Positions 1-13,492 of a DNA stretch of 64,000 nucleotides are shown here, in pieces (position 1 is the stretch's first letter; each line of letters begins with the position of its first letter). The notes beneath the pieces are model-generated. The model saw nothing but the letters and a program-made list of their open reading frames with translations, ran no database searches and was not told the origin of the DNA. This stretch comes from Actinernus sp. WN-2022 (lineage: Eukaryota; Cnidaria; Anthozoa; Actiniaria; Actinernidae), in assembly GCA_030867875.1 (NCBI GenBank), contig JAOWCC010001589.1:86823537-86887536 (forward strand), written 5' to 3'. A program made the position numbers and the translations under genes.

Positions 1-3000
1 CATCTTACTGTTTGTAGTTTTGATATCTGTATGTACAACGAAAAGCAGAATCCAATACAGCGAGCAAGCCAACAGAATTCACTCGGTTGTTACTGGACAG
101 CACAAATTATGGCCAAGTTGATTTGATTCAGTTCTCTGTTCAACGACTGTGCCGACAAAACAGACCATGTTTGACTTGATATACATATGTAGTTTGGACA
201 TCAGACTTTGTCGAATGCTACAGATATAGCACACACTTTCCTCAGGCTTTGATTTAACGTGCTTGCTAACATTTTAAACATTATTGCATTGGATTGGGAA
301 AATAAGAGTAAGACACTTATGCTCCGAGCATCGTGTATATAGTTACCAGTTCCCCGGCCGTTCGTGATATCGAGGCATTTTGTAATAGGCCTACGAAAAA
401 ACTTTTTTGGGGCTACCAGAAGCAACACGTCACACACAGGCACAGGGAACCTGTCACCAGATCAGGTTGCGTTTTGGAGAATAACGCCTAAAATTTTTAA
501 GCTGGGCGTAAAATTATGCCTCCTTTTTTCCCCTTAATTTCGAGCCCTGAATTATACGAGTGGTCAAAGCAAAAACTGAAAAGTAAAACCAGATGAATAA
601 AGCAAAGCTTACAGAACTACCAAGGTAATTTAGCTTATGAGTTATGTCAAATAAATTTTTTAAAGTCCTGACAAGGGTTTGTATTTTCACAGTTCAGGCA
701 GATCGAGTGGTCCACATCTGAAGATGAATCGATAGAAGCCAGCTGAAAGAAGATTTGTTTCCAAGTAATTAAAGCTTGGATGGAAACATATCTTAACAAG
801 AGCCCATCTGGGCTTTCACTCGGGCCACATGAGATTGAAGATGAAATACACTTTCATTTGAAATCCTCTTAGTAAGAAGTTGTGCTTTAATTTGCCAGTG
901 AGAACGTCATAAAAACAGACTGGTCTATTAATCGCTTTTATGACACGACTATGATAACGCAGGATTCGAACAACAGAATACTGGCAATTCAAGTGTATAA
1001 ATGCAATACAATGACATATTCAGACTTTGAATTTGATTGAAAATAGATCAAAAACTCGGGGAAATGTCCGGCTAAAACTGTGTGAATAAATGTGAAATGA
1101 AACATAAATTTCATAGCAAGAAAAATTGTAATTCCTAATTGAAAGCTCTTCTATTAAGCCGCTTCTCAAATTCACAGACTGTTTCACAAAAAACATTTGC
1201 ACTTTAATATTGACACAAGAGTTCAGTTGACCTTTCAAATAATTTATTCTGAGGTACGCATACTCTAAATCACAGATGTTAAATAAAGCGATAATTAGAA
1301 GAAAAAGTACATTAACAGACAAACTGAGAGGAAATTTATTCAAATCAAAAAGAGTTTACTAACAGTACTTACGTAACTGAACTTTAGTTTTGGATCTTTT
1401 GGTAGTGTTGTTGACAGCATCCCACCTTCGTGCACATATGCACTGAATCGGGATGAAAGTCGAAGCCTACCTTGAACTTAACTTTCAGCTAACCTGTTTC
1501 CTTTCATTCCACAATGAATTTTTATCCTCTTCACAGTAACGTAATTTAACGTCTCAGATATTATATAGCGCTGTGTATTTCAAGTACTGTTTCCTCTCTC
1601 TTTGCTGGCAGTTCATGCTTCTTGTTCGTGTAGTTTCCGCATTTCAGTTGGCATACACTGAAAACATCTGCTTAACTAAGATTTGTAAAAATCTCAGCGG
1701 ATCATGTAAATATTCCGCTTGGCTCAATTGAGGGTTTCTGCCGTCAAAGTTTATTTTTTGTTTCAGTTTTCCCCATATTAGCCGACAGGTATAATGTCTC
1801 GAGCTCTCAATCCAGTAGAAAGACTCTGGTTATTCTGTCGTAAAACATGCCTTAGCTGTACAAGTTAGGTTGTATTGCATAATTGCCCACGATGGAATAG
1901 ATTTCTGACAATGACTCATTGAAAGTGATATCTCCTTGTCTCGCCTAGTCTGAGAGCTTTGAACTTTCTTATCTGAGCGCACCTGACGAGATCTAACCTT
2001 TGATTATAATTCGATACCCGTTGATATCCAAACGTGTTTGGATATTGTATTTCGCTTACGTTTCTAAATGTACATTGGATCTGTCCAAACAGCGCTGATC
2101 GAATGTATTACGGCTCCTGGTTGTTCATGTATTTTTATGGTCAAGAAGAGCGCCAGTTGAAATATCCTGAGCCTGTTGGAAGGCTTTCGCCCTCGCGGGT
2201 CGACCATTTTGATTTACTGTATTAAATTATATAAATAAATTAACCTGGCGAGTGTTACGTGACCAGCACAGTGCGATCTGATTGGTGGTGAACTTGACCT
2301 TTAACGCATGCGCAGAAATTTTGCGACACCCAACAAAAAACAAAAAAATAACGGCTTGCATTTTAAGACTCGGTGCTGCCACAGGCAGCCCGAGTAATTA
2401 GTCTGACGCCATTGAATCCTGAACACCACAATCTTTGCACATTGACCCAAAGCATGTATTGTTGTGTTGTTTCAGATGGCTGCCTTATCAGTGGCACTGG
2501 CATTCACCTTCAATTTCATTTACCTTTCTTTGCCTTTTATAATATAGATGTTCCCTTTCACTTTCGAGGCCACCAGGTTTGTTTGCACAAAACACACCAA
2601 GAGACATATGCCATGCTTACACTGTTTCTCTGTACACCCACCTCCAATTGCATGCTGGGTAATGGACAAAATTTGACAACAGGTCCCCTCTATGGAGCTC
2701 CTGTAGGGTTTTTATTAGCCATTATTTTTATTTATTTGAAAAAAAAACACCACAAGAAAGGACACATCAAAACTAGTGTGTTGACTAAGATTGGGGACAT
2801 TTGGATCAATGTGGAGCACTTTTAAAAATCACAAAAATAAGATAGCTCTGTATGGTTAGGGGGATGGTACATAACTGACTACAGCTAGCCACACTTGGAC
2901 TGAGGAGCAAAGATTGTTTTTGCAATCTGGACTATACCAAATTGAACCAAAATTTGTCCTGGTTTTCACTAGTGACAAACACAAATTAATTAAACATACA
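1..3000. other. AT-rich stretch without a recognised gene
   Basis: I see no conserved protein, RNA gene or clear transposon end here. Open frames on both strands are short and compositionally random. The longest (2373-2825, plus) ends in a hydrophobic then lysine/histidine-rich segment, but it has no recognisable domain and no splice support. Downstream exons of the minus-strand gene that starts near 4432 could lie here, but I could not identify any. Confidence 0.5.
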
Positions 3001-3385
3001 CAGATGCAGTGCCATATTTATCATTTGCAGTTCTACTCATCGATCACACACGAGATAATTAGCACAAGCAACATACGCCGACACAGTGCTGTATTCATCG
3101 TTAGCAGTAGTTGTTCTACTCACACGTGAGATAAGCACAAGCAACATACGCAGCTGTAGTGCCATATTTATCATTAGTAGTACGTAGTTGTTCTACACGT
3201 GAGATAAGCACAAGCAACATATACAGACGCAATGCCGTATTTATCGTTAGCAGTACCTGTTCTACTCACAGGTATGAGATAAGCATAAGCAACATACGCA
3301 GATGCTGTGCCATATTTACCACTAGCAGTACTTGTTCTACTCACAGGTGTGAGATAAACACAAGCAACATACACAGTAAAACAAA
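3001..3385. repeat. Minisatellite, about 73 bp x 5
   Basis: Five imperfect copies of a unit of roughly 73 bp, each containing GAGATAAGCACAAGCAACAT followed by a segment like TGCCATATTTATC and TTGTTCTACTCAC. It lies just beyond the last visible exon of the minus-strand gene, so it is intronic or 3-prime flanking. Short open frames on both strands over it are by-products of the repeat. Confidence 0.85.
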
Positions 3386-3466
3386 CTTAACCATGACTTA
3401 ATTGGTACAGACCGAGCAACTGAGTATAACATAAAGAGGTGTATTTATCCCTCAATTTGTCAATAC

Positions 3467-4174
3467 CTTTGAGCTGACTGGTTCTCTGTGGATACTCAAT
3501 TTATCATCTGCCTGGGCTTGCTTGTTATTTCCATCAACAGAATGCATAAGCTCATTATTTGGTGAAGGATAGTGTTCATCTTGCTCTTTCTGAGATTTAT
3601 TTCTCTTGGCATTTGTGCTTGAAGCTTCATTGCCGGTAGGTCCATCATTACAATCTGGGCCAATGTTATTCAATTCACCTTCAACATCAACGTCATAGTT
3701 TACTTCACTATACTGCAGCCTGAGTTCCTGTGAAGCAGTTAATTCACCCAAAGAGTTTCTACCAGAATCACTCTGAGCATCATTAAACCCAGAATCTGCA
3801 CTCTCAAAGGTGAATCCTTTCCCAAGGAAGGCCTGTTTTGGAGAGGAATCCATTCTGTTTGTAGCATCACTGCAGATAGATGAATCAAGTCTATTTATCA
3901 CCTCTGAGACATGTATTTTCAGAATATTTTCATTGTCATCAACTTTGCAAGGACTGAAAGTCATTCCAGAGTCCTTGTCAGGTTTCCTTATACCCACTTT
4001 AAAAAAGTCAGCCATGTTCACAACTACCCCTGATTTACGAATGCCAGAGTTATTTTCTATGGATCTGTTGGAGTAGCCTTGTATCCCTTCGTTTTCAGTG
4101 GAATTGTTATGTAGTTGATGTAAACTTGACGTAGATAAACTGCATCTTGAAGTCTCCATAGTGGCCACTAATTC
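3467..4174 (-). CDS. Exon 2 of the unrecognised minus-strand gene
   Basis: A long open exon of 236 codons to the candidate GTATTG donor, in phase with exon 1. It contains the DSGRNS motif. The acceptor tract is weak (TTGACGTGTTAACTAG), so the boundary is tentative, and the exon may be terminal with a stop at 3452. Confidence 0.5.
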
Positions 4175-4432
4175 CTAGTTAACACGTCAATAAAACAGCA
4201 AGAACTTCAATGTGTTGCAAAGTGGTGTTCACAGTAAATTGTGAACACGAAGTATTGAATCATATCAAGAAGAAATAAACTATTTTCCTACCTGGGCCCT
4301 TGGACTCTCTAGAAACAGGTCCTGAAAGCGACAGTTGGGACTCGAATCAGATATGTCGCCTGAGATTATCTGTGCTCTTGGTGACTGAAACACCTTGAAA
4401 TTGAATATTTCACCAGACCGTACTAAGTCCAT
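3467..4432 (-). CDS. Unrecognised serine-rich protein, 5-prime exons (partial)
   Basis: Exon 1 runs 4432-4292 (47 codons from MDLVRSG), with a donor reading CCCAG/GTAGGA. Exon 2 starts at 4174 after TTAACTAG. Both junctions are phase 0. Exon 2 then runs to a possible donor AAAG/GTATTG at 3467/3466, or to an in-frame stop at 3452-3454, which would make a protein of about 288 residues. The translation is hydrophilic and Ser/Asn/Asp-rich, has no transmembrane segment and looks disordered. Visible motifs are two SPRAQ copies in exon 1 (VFQSPRAQ and LESPRAQ), an SP site, and ADSGFND followed by SDSGRNS, which fits the DSGxxS phosphodegron pattern. I do not recognise the family. DSG degrons occur near the N terminus of several cell-cycle regulators, but that is not enough for a name. 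It is divergent from the MACROD gene, with starts about 320 bp apart. Confidence 0.55.
4292..4432 (-). CDS. Exon 1 of the unrecognised minus-strand gene
   Basis: I chose the ATG at 4432 (MDLVRSGEIF) over the upstream in-frame ATG at 4483, because the upstream extension (FSFILFYLLLLFPPKT) is encoded by pyrimidine-rich, UTR-like sequence. The exon ends at a good GTAGGA donor. Confidence 0.5.
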
Positions 4433-4751
4433 CGTCTTAGGAGGGAAAAGAAGAAGGAGGTAAAATAATATAAAAGAAAACACAGCTCATTTTCCAGAAC
4501 AACCCTCCACTAGAATCGCCCGCCAAACGAGAAACCACGTGACTCATACATAGAACAGCAATTTTGATTGGTTCTCGTAAATTTACTAAATCTGTCTTTA
4601 CCAGGCCTCTTCGCAAGTAACGCCTGGATACTTTTTGTGTTTTTATATTTATTCGGTTACATATTGTTTAAAAAGCACTTTCGCTCTCCCTTCAATTTGA
4701 ACGAGTAACTGGAGCAAGCTTTTTCAGCAGCTATTTTACCACTTTACAGTA
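4433..4751. promoter_or_regulatory. Putative bidirectional promoter between divergent genes
   Basis: The 319 bp between the two divergent start codons contain ACCACGTGACTCA near 4534-4548, an E-box (CACGTG) overlapping an AP-1-like TGACTCA. An inverted CCAAT box (GATTGG) lies near 4565. There is no clear TATA box. Head-to-head spacing of this size is typical of shared promoters. Transcription start sites cannot be located from sequence alone. Confidence 0.5.
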
Positions 4752-4791
4752 ATGTCAGGTCAATGGCTCTCCAAGTTTCACGGTGAAGAAG
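4752..4791 (+). CDS. MACROD2: MACROD exon 1 (start exon)
   Basis: Encodes [13 protein letters not shown] and ends GAAG/GTAATC in phase 1, matching exon 2, which continues with EEEEWRKLY. It is the first ATG after the shared promoter region. Confidence 0.75.
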
Positions 4792-7700
4792 GTAATCTTT
4801 CTATTCCTCTGTATTTTAAAACTCAACTGTTAGTCAGTTCCGGTCTTTGCATGGCCGTGACGAATCAACTTTCACCAAAAAGGATCATAACTGGCCAACG
4901 CATTGTTGTGGTCAAGTGTGAGCAGCTTTGTTGACACGGCAATAAAACCTTTCAGACGAAAGAGAGATGCATACTAGAATTAACCACATGCTACATGTAC
5001 TATACAATTAAAGGGGTGCATGATTGCAGAAATTTCGCTAGGCTCTCAACACATATTCTCCTTTATACATATTTTTGAGCGTGTTTCTAATATGATGTGG
5101 GATATTTCTAATAATTCTGCTCCTGCATGAAAACCTTATTCGTGCCTTTATTAAAACAACTGATACCACAATAATAAACATATTATAAAATACATACAAA
5201 TATAAAACGCGTTCTTCTACACAAGATGATTTCTTCATTGAACATACCAGACTTTTCCCTGCTAGCAGAGGTCTCTCTCTGTCTTGGTAAAATGGAAGGC
5301 GAGGGAGAGACCTCTGCCGACATCCGACGCTTTCTCTGTCGCACATGCGTGAAGTTTCCTTGGCAACAAGTGACGCGATCTCACGTGTACTTATGAGTGC
5401 ACGAAACAACTGTAAAAAATCAACTGACGCGTACAGCTATTTCCGGTAAAACGTGTTTTCGAAACAGGTTTGACTCGTCCATAAATGTGGACGGCAAGCA
5501 TCGGATGTCGGCAGAGGTCTCTCCCTCGCCTTCCATTTTACCAAGACAGAGAGAGACCTCTGCTAGCAGGGAAACCAGACTTGAAAAGATGACACAAACG
5601 TTCTTGAGACTAAGACCACAAATATATAATTATTTGACTCCATCGATATCTATACGTACCTTACCAAAACTTACTTTTAAAACAGAATTGAAACACAGAC
5701 TCTTTGATATTTTATTAAAAGCTGATGACTATCTTGAAGTCTCCCAGATAATTATAAGTAAATTAAATTATTGCTATGTTATCATTTAATATCACTATTT
5801 TTACTGGATATGTATATAATGTAGTTACTTATACGTCACAGTCAGATCTGTGCTATAATTAATTATTTTACTTAATTTATAATATAATCACCTTTTTCTT
5901 CCCCCGCCTCGATTAGTTTAACTATTTGCAGAAGGAAGTTTCTTGTACTTTATATTAGCGTCTTTTATTTTAAATAATTAAATTATTGTCTATTGTCTAA
6001 TATCTGATACGCACATAAAGGGTACGCAGATAGACATATGGATACATGGATAAGTATAGTTAGGCTGTTATGCAGATATGTGGATACCCTTCGGAGATTA
6101 TATTAGCATCTTAATGCTACTCTGTAAATTCGAAGTTAAATAAAGTTTATGTATGTATGTAATTTTATGTATAAACTATACATGAAGGGTTGCGTGCAAG
6201 AAGCTAGGGCGTAAGTGACTCCTGTTCACATTCCAAATTCTCCTTCAAATTCTTTGTTTTCTAATAGGACAGTATGTGGATATTAAATATACAGAATAAA
6301 TGTGTGGATATGGTGATATATTCCCTGTTAGCAGAGACTCCTTTGTAATCAAAGTAGATCACTGCACTCTGCCCCCAGTCGTAACATTGTTTGTTGTACA
6401 TGCATTGTGTTACTAAGTGACATGAAAACACTTTTTCCACGCTTGCATGGACTGGCTGACCAATGAGAAGAGAGTGATCCCATGGTAATTAGTATGCAAA
6501 CTAGTGATTGACATTGGTGGGTACGCGTTATCATATAGTGGGCTCAAATTAACATCAGCAAATCTTTTACACGAACATGTGCATTGTACATTTTCATAAT
6601 TTATTTGTCCATGGTTGTGGATGGCGGTTAGATGTCGTGACTCGTGATCAGGAGGCAGGAGCCTTGAGCAGGAGCCTACTATTAAGCCATATTAGTAGCT
6701 TAATTGCTCCTCTTGCAGTTCTTGTCACATGCCTACACTGCCTGCACTCCCATTGATATAATTATAATCTGTATATTGGCCTGATCTATGCATTTGTGTT
6801 AAATTTACTTTGTACAATTAATGTATACTGCTTTTTCACATTTCCTGCAGAGGAAGAGGAATGGAGGAAGTTGTATGAAGAGATGTCACTTGAGGAAAAG
6901 AGAAAACTCTACAAGTGCGGAAAAGAATTTATTGTGTTGGATAGCATTCAAAGCTGGGAGAATTGCCACAAGGAAAACCTGTGCCATTTTCACAATCTAA
7001 GTAAGTTTTATATGGAGAAAAGTGTATGCTAAAATATTACTTCTGAGGCACCATCATGCAATTGGCTGAGTAGTTGACATCCAATTCCCTGTCACTCAAC
7101 CATGTTTGAGTAGTTGACATGGTGGACTTGCTATCCAGACCCTGGCAGCGTTCAATTCCCTGTCACTCAACCATGTTTGAGTAGTTGATATGGTGGACTT
7201 GCTATCCAGAGACCCTGGCAGCGTTCAATTCCCTGTCACTCAACCATGTTTGAGTAGTTGACATGGTGGACTTGCTATCCAGAGACACTGGCAGCGTTCA
7301 ATTCCCTGTCACTCAACCATGTTTGAGTAGTTGACATGGTGGACTTGCTATCCAGACCCTGGCAGCGTTCAATTCCCTGTCACTCAACCATGTTTGAGTA
7401 GTTGACATGGTGGACTTGCTATCCAGACCCTGGCTGTGAGCGTTCAATTCCCTGTCACTCAACCATGTTTGAGTAGTTGACATGGTGGACTTGCCTATCC
7501 AGACCCTGGCAGCGTTCAATTCCCTGTCACTCAACCATGTTTGAGTAGTTGACATGGTGGACTTGCTATCCAGACCCTGGCAGCGTTCAATTCCCTGTCA
7601 CTCAACCATGTTTAAGTAGTTGACATGGTGGACTTGCTATCCAGACCCTGGCAGAGTTCAATTCCCTGTCACTCAACCATGTTTGAGTAGTTGACATGGT

Positions 7701-10700
7701 GGACTTGCTATCCAGACCCTGGCAGAGTTCAATTCCCTGTCACTCAACCATGTTTGTAAATAGCAAGTCAATTTAATTATCCTCATCGACTGGAATTCTT
7801 ATCCAAGGGTAAAAGTGAACACTACTGGATCACATCAAGTAACTCACAGCATTTTAAACCCTGACCATAACAGTATTTTTACCCACCCCAAGAGAATTAA
7901 AAAGGATGGTCTATTAGTATTAGTCATGTTTAGCATATATAATTTTAGGAAAACAATGAATGCAGAGCAGATTTTTTAGTATAAACCCAATCAAAATAAT
8001 TAGTATGTATCGATAATTCAATATTAATAATTATTAATATTAATATTAATTGTTTCTGATTTCACAGTTTCTGAACATTATTATTAAAGGGGCCGTCTCA
8101 CTCACAGTGCTTAGCGCGCTCACATAGCATAGCGGCCATTTTCGATGCCATCGAAATCCAGAGTTTCATGGCAGTGGTCTTAATCTTCTCTACATCTCTG
8201 CCATCCTTCCAGCTATCATAAAAAAAATCACACTAGGTTGAACCTTTTTTATTGCTCTTCCTGTTGAGCCTCTTATTTAAGTCTTTTAAATTATTTGGTC
8301 TTGTACATTTTAGTTTTATTTCAGGTGGCCGTAGTTCTCTGATGGATGTCCGAGTCTCGTTCGTCCTCAACAAAAGGAAACAATTGTCCGTTTGTGTCCA
8401 GGATTTCCACCTACAACATGGAAAAGCTATCCTGACCATTAATCTTTATATTTAAAGATATATTAGTGCTTAATTGGAGTATCTACTATCTTTGAGCCGA
8501 TTTGGGTTGTTGAACTGACACCGTGGCTGGCTTACGCGACCTTGTGGCAACAAAACTCCGCTTGGTCGAAGCGAAAAGAACTGAGCAGTTTCCTAAAATC
8601 ATTTTCAGGGCTTTGGCGTTTAACTTGTGGAAACAGGTCTCTCTCTGGTTTCGAAGGACTTTTAGACAGTGATTTCGCCGAGATTTTCGGATTCACCGTG
8701 TCAAAGTTTATACTCGCACGAAAGCCGCCGAGATAATAATTTCCCATTCAAGCGAGCTCTTGAACTGGTTCTCTGCTACTGACATCAACGAGATTGCCTG
8801 CTAGTAGATCTCTCTCTCTCTCTCTCTGCAGGGAAAAATAAAATCGAGGAGAGAAACCTCTCGCTTTATTAATTATTAGTATTACCTGGAAAGAGTGTCT
8901 CTGTTTATAGCACTGAGATAGTACGGAAGCGACGGGTGAGCAGTAATAGTCAACAAACTGTAATAGGCAACGAAACTCCGCTTGGTCGACTCGAAAAGAA
9001 GAGCAATTTCCTAAAATCATTTTGAGGCCGGGCTTCAGCGTTTAACTCTCTCTCTCTCTCTGGTTTCGAAGTGCTTTCACTCAGTGATTTCGCCGAGATT
9101 TTGGGATCAAAGTTTATACTCGCACGAAATTTGACAACAAAGCCGCAGACTGGAGATAATAATTTTCTATTGAAGCGAGCTGTAATTCGTTCACTGTTCT
9201 CTCTTGAACTGGTTCTCTGCTACTGCCAGCAACGAGATTGGAGATTGCCTGCTAGCAGATATATATATATATATATATCTCCCTGCAAGTAAAAATAAAA
9301 CGGAGGAGAGAAACCTCTCGCTTTCATAATTATTAGTATTACCCGGAGAGAGTGTTCTCTGTTATAGTACTGAAGGGAAGCGACTGGTGAGCGGTAAATA
9401 TTATAGTGCAGCCAAATACTGCAGTATAACACTTTGCTGACTTCACATTCAATTTGTAAGGTACTATTAGTTTCATCAAGGTCATCCATGTTCAAGGCAA
9501 AATTATCATGTCACCAACACAGATAAATATATACGCTCAGTTCGTGAGGTTCCCGCCGTGAACTAGGGGTCAAAGTCCCGGATATAAACAATAACGAAGC
9601 ACGCGAAGCACTGTGGGTGAGACGGCCCCTTTAAGAATCAGAAAATTAAAAATTTAATAACAGTAAACTTAAAACAAATTTATAATTAAACCTTTTTTTA
9701 ACCAGGATTAAAACAGAAGATCAAGTCAAAATGTAAGATCAATCCAATATTGAATACTAAAGTGTCAGTATGGGCTGGAGACATCACTAAACTGGAGATT
9801 GATGCTATTGTTAATGCAGGTATGGATGTGCAAGTATCGGGTGGGAATAGTAATGTACATTTGTATATACTTATGATATGAACTATATAAAATTGAAACC
9901 TGATTAATTTTGTAAAATTTTGATGGTAAGCATAAAATAAGAGTTCAGCATTATAGGTTTACCTCATGGACATGCACAGAAATAGGTTCCACATTGGAGA
10001 GATGGTCTGTATGCATGAAGACAGGAGTTTTACCTTGTCATCTTACCTGGCCCAGGATATAGGGAAGGTTATGCAGTAATCGGTTGTGAGAACTCCCTCA
10101 TACTTGCTATATGCTAGCATAGTTAGTATTGATACAGAATTCCAGTTATAGCTTAATTAGTTAGTATTCTGTATCATTATTTTGATACAGGATACTAATT
10201 AAATAGAGCTACATGGTATTTGCATCCATGTGACTTGAATGCAGCATTTAGATTGGTTACCTATGAATTATTAATGAATATTATAAATTAAAGTAATTAT
10301 TGTTATTTTCTTTTAAATTTAGCAAATAATTTCCTTCTTGGAGGAGGTGGTGGTAAGTTATTTTTCTTGTTACATTTGTTTTGAACAATTTTAATTTGAA
10401 GGATAACTTAAATTGAAGAGGTGAGCGCAAGAAAGAGTTAAGTGATGACAGATCAAATTCAAAATTCTCCTTTATATTCTTTGTTTTGTAAGGGAGAATT
10501 GAGAACTTGATCTGTCGTCACTTAACTCTTTCTTGCGCTCACCCCTTCACTTGATGTTGGGGGAGAATGCTGATACCCATGATGCATTTTTGTAAATATG
10601 AAATATTCATATTATTAATAATCAACAGGTAAGTAACATTTATTATCATTATACAGCTAGGTAACTCTGTGAGCTGTGATTAGTCAGATTGTGGTCTATA

Positions 10701-13455
10701 ACTTACCATATGGACTGCATAGCTTTGTCCATAATATGATAAACATCTTACTAATTACTCACTTGCTCAGTCCAAATTACTGTAAATGATGGATCCTCAT
10801 TTCCCCCCTTTTTTATGGCCCATGTTTTGTGCTTGGTCAGGAGGGAAAATCTCGGCCCTTAACTTATGATATAGACCTCACACTCATTTAATAAGAGGTA
10901 TATATTCAAATATGTTGTTTGCAGTTGATGGCTGCATTCATCGAGCTGCTGGGAACACTCTCAGGAAAGAGTGCGCCAAGCTAAGAGGATGTGACACAGG
11001 AGATGCAAAGATCACCTTAGGTGGGTCTCCACATGCAATGCTAACTACATCAGGGTTGTCAACAGCGGGTCAAATTAAGGGAGGAGCAGGGAGGCCAATC
11101 CCCCCTTCCCCAAGGAACTACCCCACCTCGCCCACTCCCTAGACTCTCACATCATGTCCCAATTAAATTTAGCCAGTGGATGTCACTCACTGGGTTACAA
11201 ATTATATAAACATGCTCACCTCAGAGTCTCGGAAAAAAAATCTAATTTGTTTTCTGACTTTGCCTGACCAAATATTTTCCCTCTTTTCCTTTTTTCCCAA
11301 TTTTTGATTTTGCCTGACCCCAAATACTGGTGACAACCCTGTACATCTACATGTGAAATGTTTCCAGGGCTGTTAGTCAAATTTGAAATTGATGGTATAG
11401 TGCATGATAGATCTCTCAGAGTCATCTGTATATATTTGGACATGCAGGCAGCCAATAATTGGCAACAAGCAGCTACATTTAGCCAAACAACATATGGCAG
11501 AACCCGGAATTGGGAGCTGACCAGCTTATACATAGTATTCAGTAGAACCTCTCGTAAGCGACTACCCTGCTTGTTGCCAGGCAAGGTGGTCAATTATGGG
11601 AGGTGGTCATTTATGAGAGTAGTCACCACAGGAAGCCCAAAACACTGACACTTCTATACCAATATGGCTGAGACTGAAGATGGAAAGTATTGGTTTAATA
11701 ATTTATACTATGTCGATAGTATGTCAACATATCAACTTACACATACTGTCATACCCTGAAATCAAATAAAGGAAGTTACAATTGAAGAGCTCAGTGCAAA
11801 AAGTGATCAAGTGACGATTTGAGTCACTCGATTTTGTTTTTACTTTTACGGTCGCGTTTACGTTTTTCACGCAAAATGAAGTTGAATTTCACGAAGTTCA
11901 TGTATGTGAAAATGCTGATCATGGTAAAAAAAGATTTGCAAAAAAATATATTTTGGGCATGATAAGGATTAGACCCGAGACCTGTTGGCTCCCCTTCAGA
12001 CTTAACACGGGCCGAAAGGAAGATGTCGATTTGAGTCGCTTGATTTTGTTTTTACTTTTACGGTCGCGTTGACGTTTTTTTCACGCAGAATGAAGTCGAA
12101 TTTGACAAAGTTTGTGTATGTGAAAATGTCGATCATGGTAAAAAAAAAAAGATTTAAAAAATATATATATTTTGGGCATGACAAGGATTAGACCCAAGAC
12201 CTGTTGGCTCCCCTTCGGACTTAACATGGGCCGAAAGGAATTATGGGTACACTGTCAGCAAACATTTTGACAGGGAAACTCTATACGGTTTCATCTTAAC
12301 AATCTTTTAGAAGTCCCCAGGCGAAGCACAGACCAGGCCCGACACGACTATCTTTCGAAAGCTCAGACCACGAAACTTACTGAAATGGCCTTCTTAGCTC
12401 CAAAATATTCACAGTTTGCTTCTCCTGAAGACGCGACTCTATGTAAATCTCCAGCGATAACAAACCGCCTTTTAGTCAAACAGTTCTTTGTTCAACCATG
12501 AGTTAGTAAGCCAATAACACTTTACACAGAGTCACTCTTTCCAAATATTAGTCCACCATTCCAACAAGAACCTCCAATCCACCGGTTTCAGCGATCTCTC
12601 CAGCTTGGCAGCTAGCGAAAGTCTGTTCAAATGGTTAGCAATTTCCCGGCCAATATACAACAAATGAGCGTGGCGCAACAATTTTGTTTTTCTAAACCTA
12701 TCTCCCCACCTATTAGAATTATAGCAAAACAATAACAACTCTTTTTGCTGTAGAAATGACTCGATGGCTTGCTTAATTTGTTTATTCTTTCATTTATTTG
12801 AGATTTCAAGTGATATCCTTACATTCTAGATTAGAAATTATGGGTTTTCTTAATCAAAAAGTAAAGTTGGCTATCAAGAGTTTTCAAATCGTCACCTGAT
12901 CACTTTTTGCACACAGCCCTTCGATTGAAGGTTTGTGTGCAACAAGGGCATAAGTGACTCATTCAAAATTTTCCTTAAAATTCTTTGTTTTCTAACTTAA
13001 AGGTAGAATTTAGAATGTGACCAAGAGTTAATTCCCAACGCCCTTATTGCACACTGTCCTTCAATTGTGTAAGCTATCTGCATTTAAGATAAATCTGTTG
13101 TCACTAATCTATGTTACATTTGTTGAAAAGTGACTAATTAATGAATCAGTCTCTGGGGTGGTTGCATACAGGAGGTAAAAAACAAAACAAAAGAAAAATC
13201 CAAATCTAATATATAATATATAATGCTACAAAGGTGGTCACGGCCACTTACAAGAGGTGGTCGCTTATGAGAAGTATTAATTACAGAGTTTGACTGAGAA
13301 GTCAAATGGGAATTTACCTAGTAGTCACTTAGGAGAGGTGGTCACCTATGAAAATTTGGGGGGGGGGGGGGTGCAAAATGATGAATTCTGGGACATGTTC
13401 ATTGATGACTTCTGTCAATCTCTCTTCTGGGACTGGCATGGGCAGAAGGGGAACA

Positions 13456-13492
<37 letters not shown>

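Noticed and set aside
1020..1343. Minus-strand 107-codon frame with an apparent N-terminal signal sequence
   Set aside because: AT-rich DNA readily gives Phe/Leu/Ile starts; the rest has no domain-like pattern.
2373..2825. 150-codon plus-strand frame with a C-terminal hydrophobic segment and basic tail
   Set aside because: No conserved domain, no signal peptide, odd composition, and no splice partner seen; could be chance.
7069..7757. CRISPR-like array
   Set aside because: Units are continuous tandem copies without unique spacers, in a eukaryotic intron.
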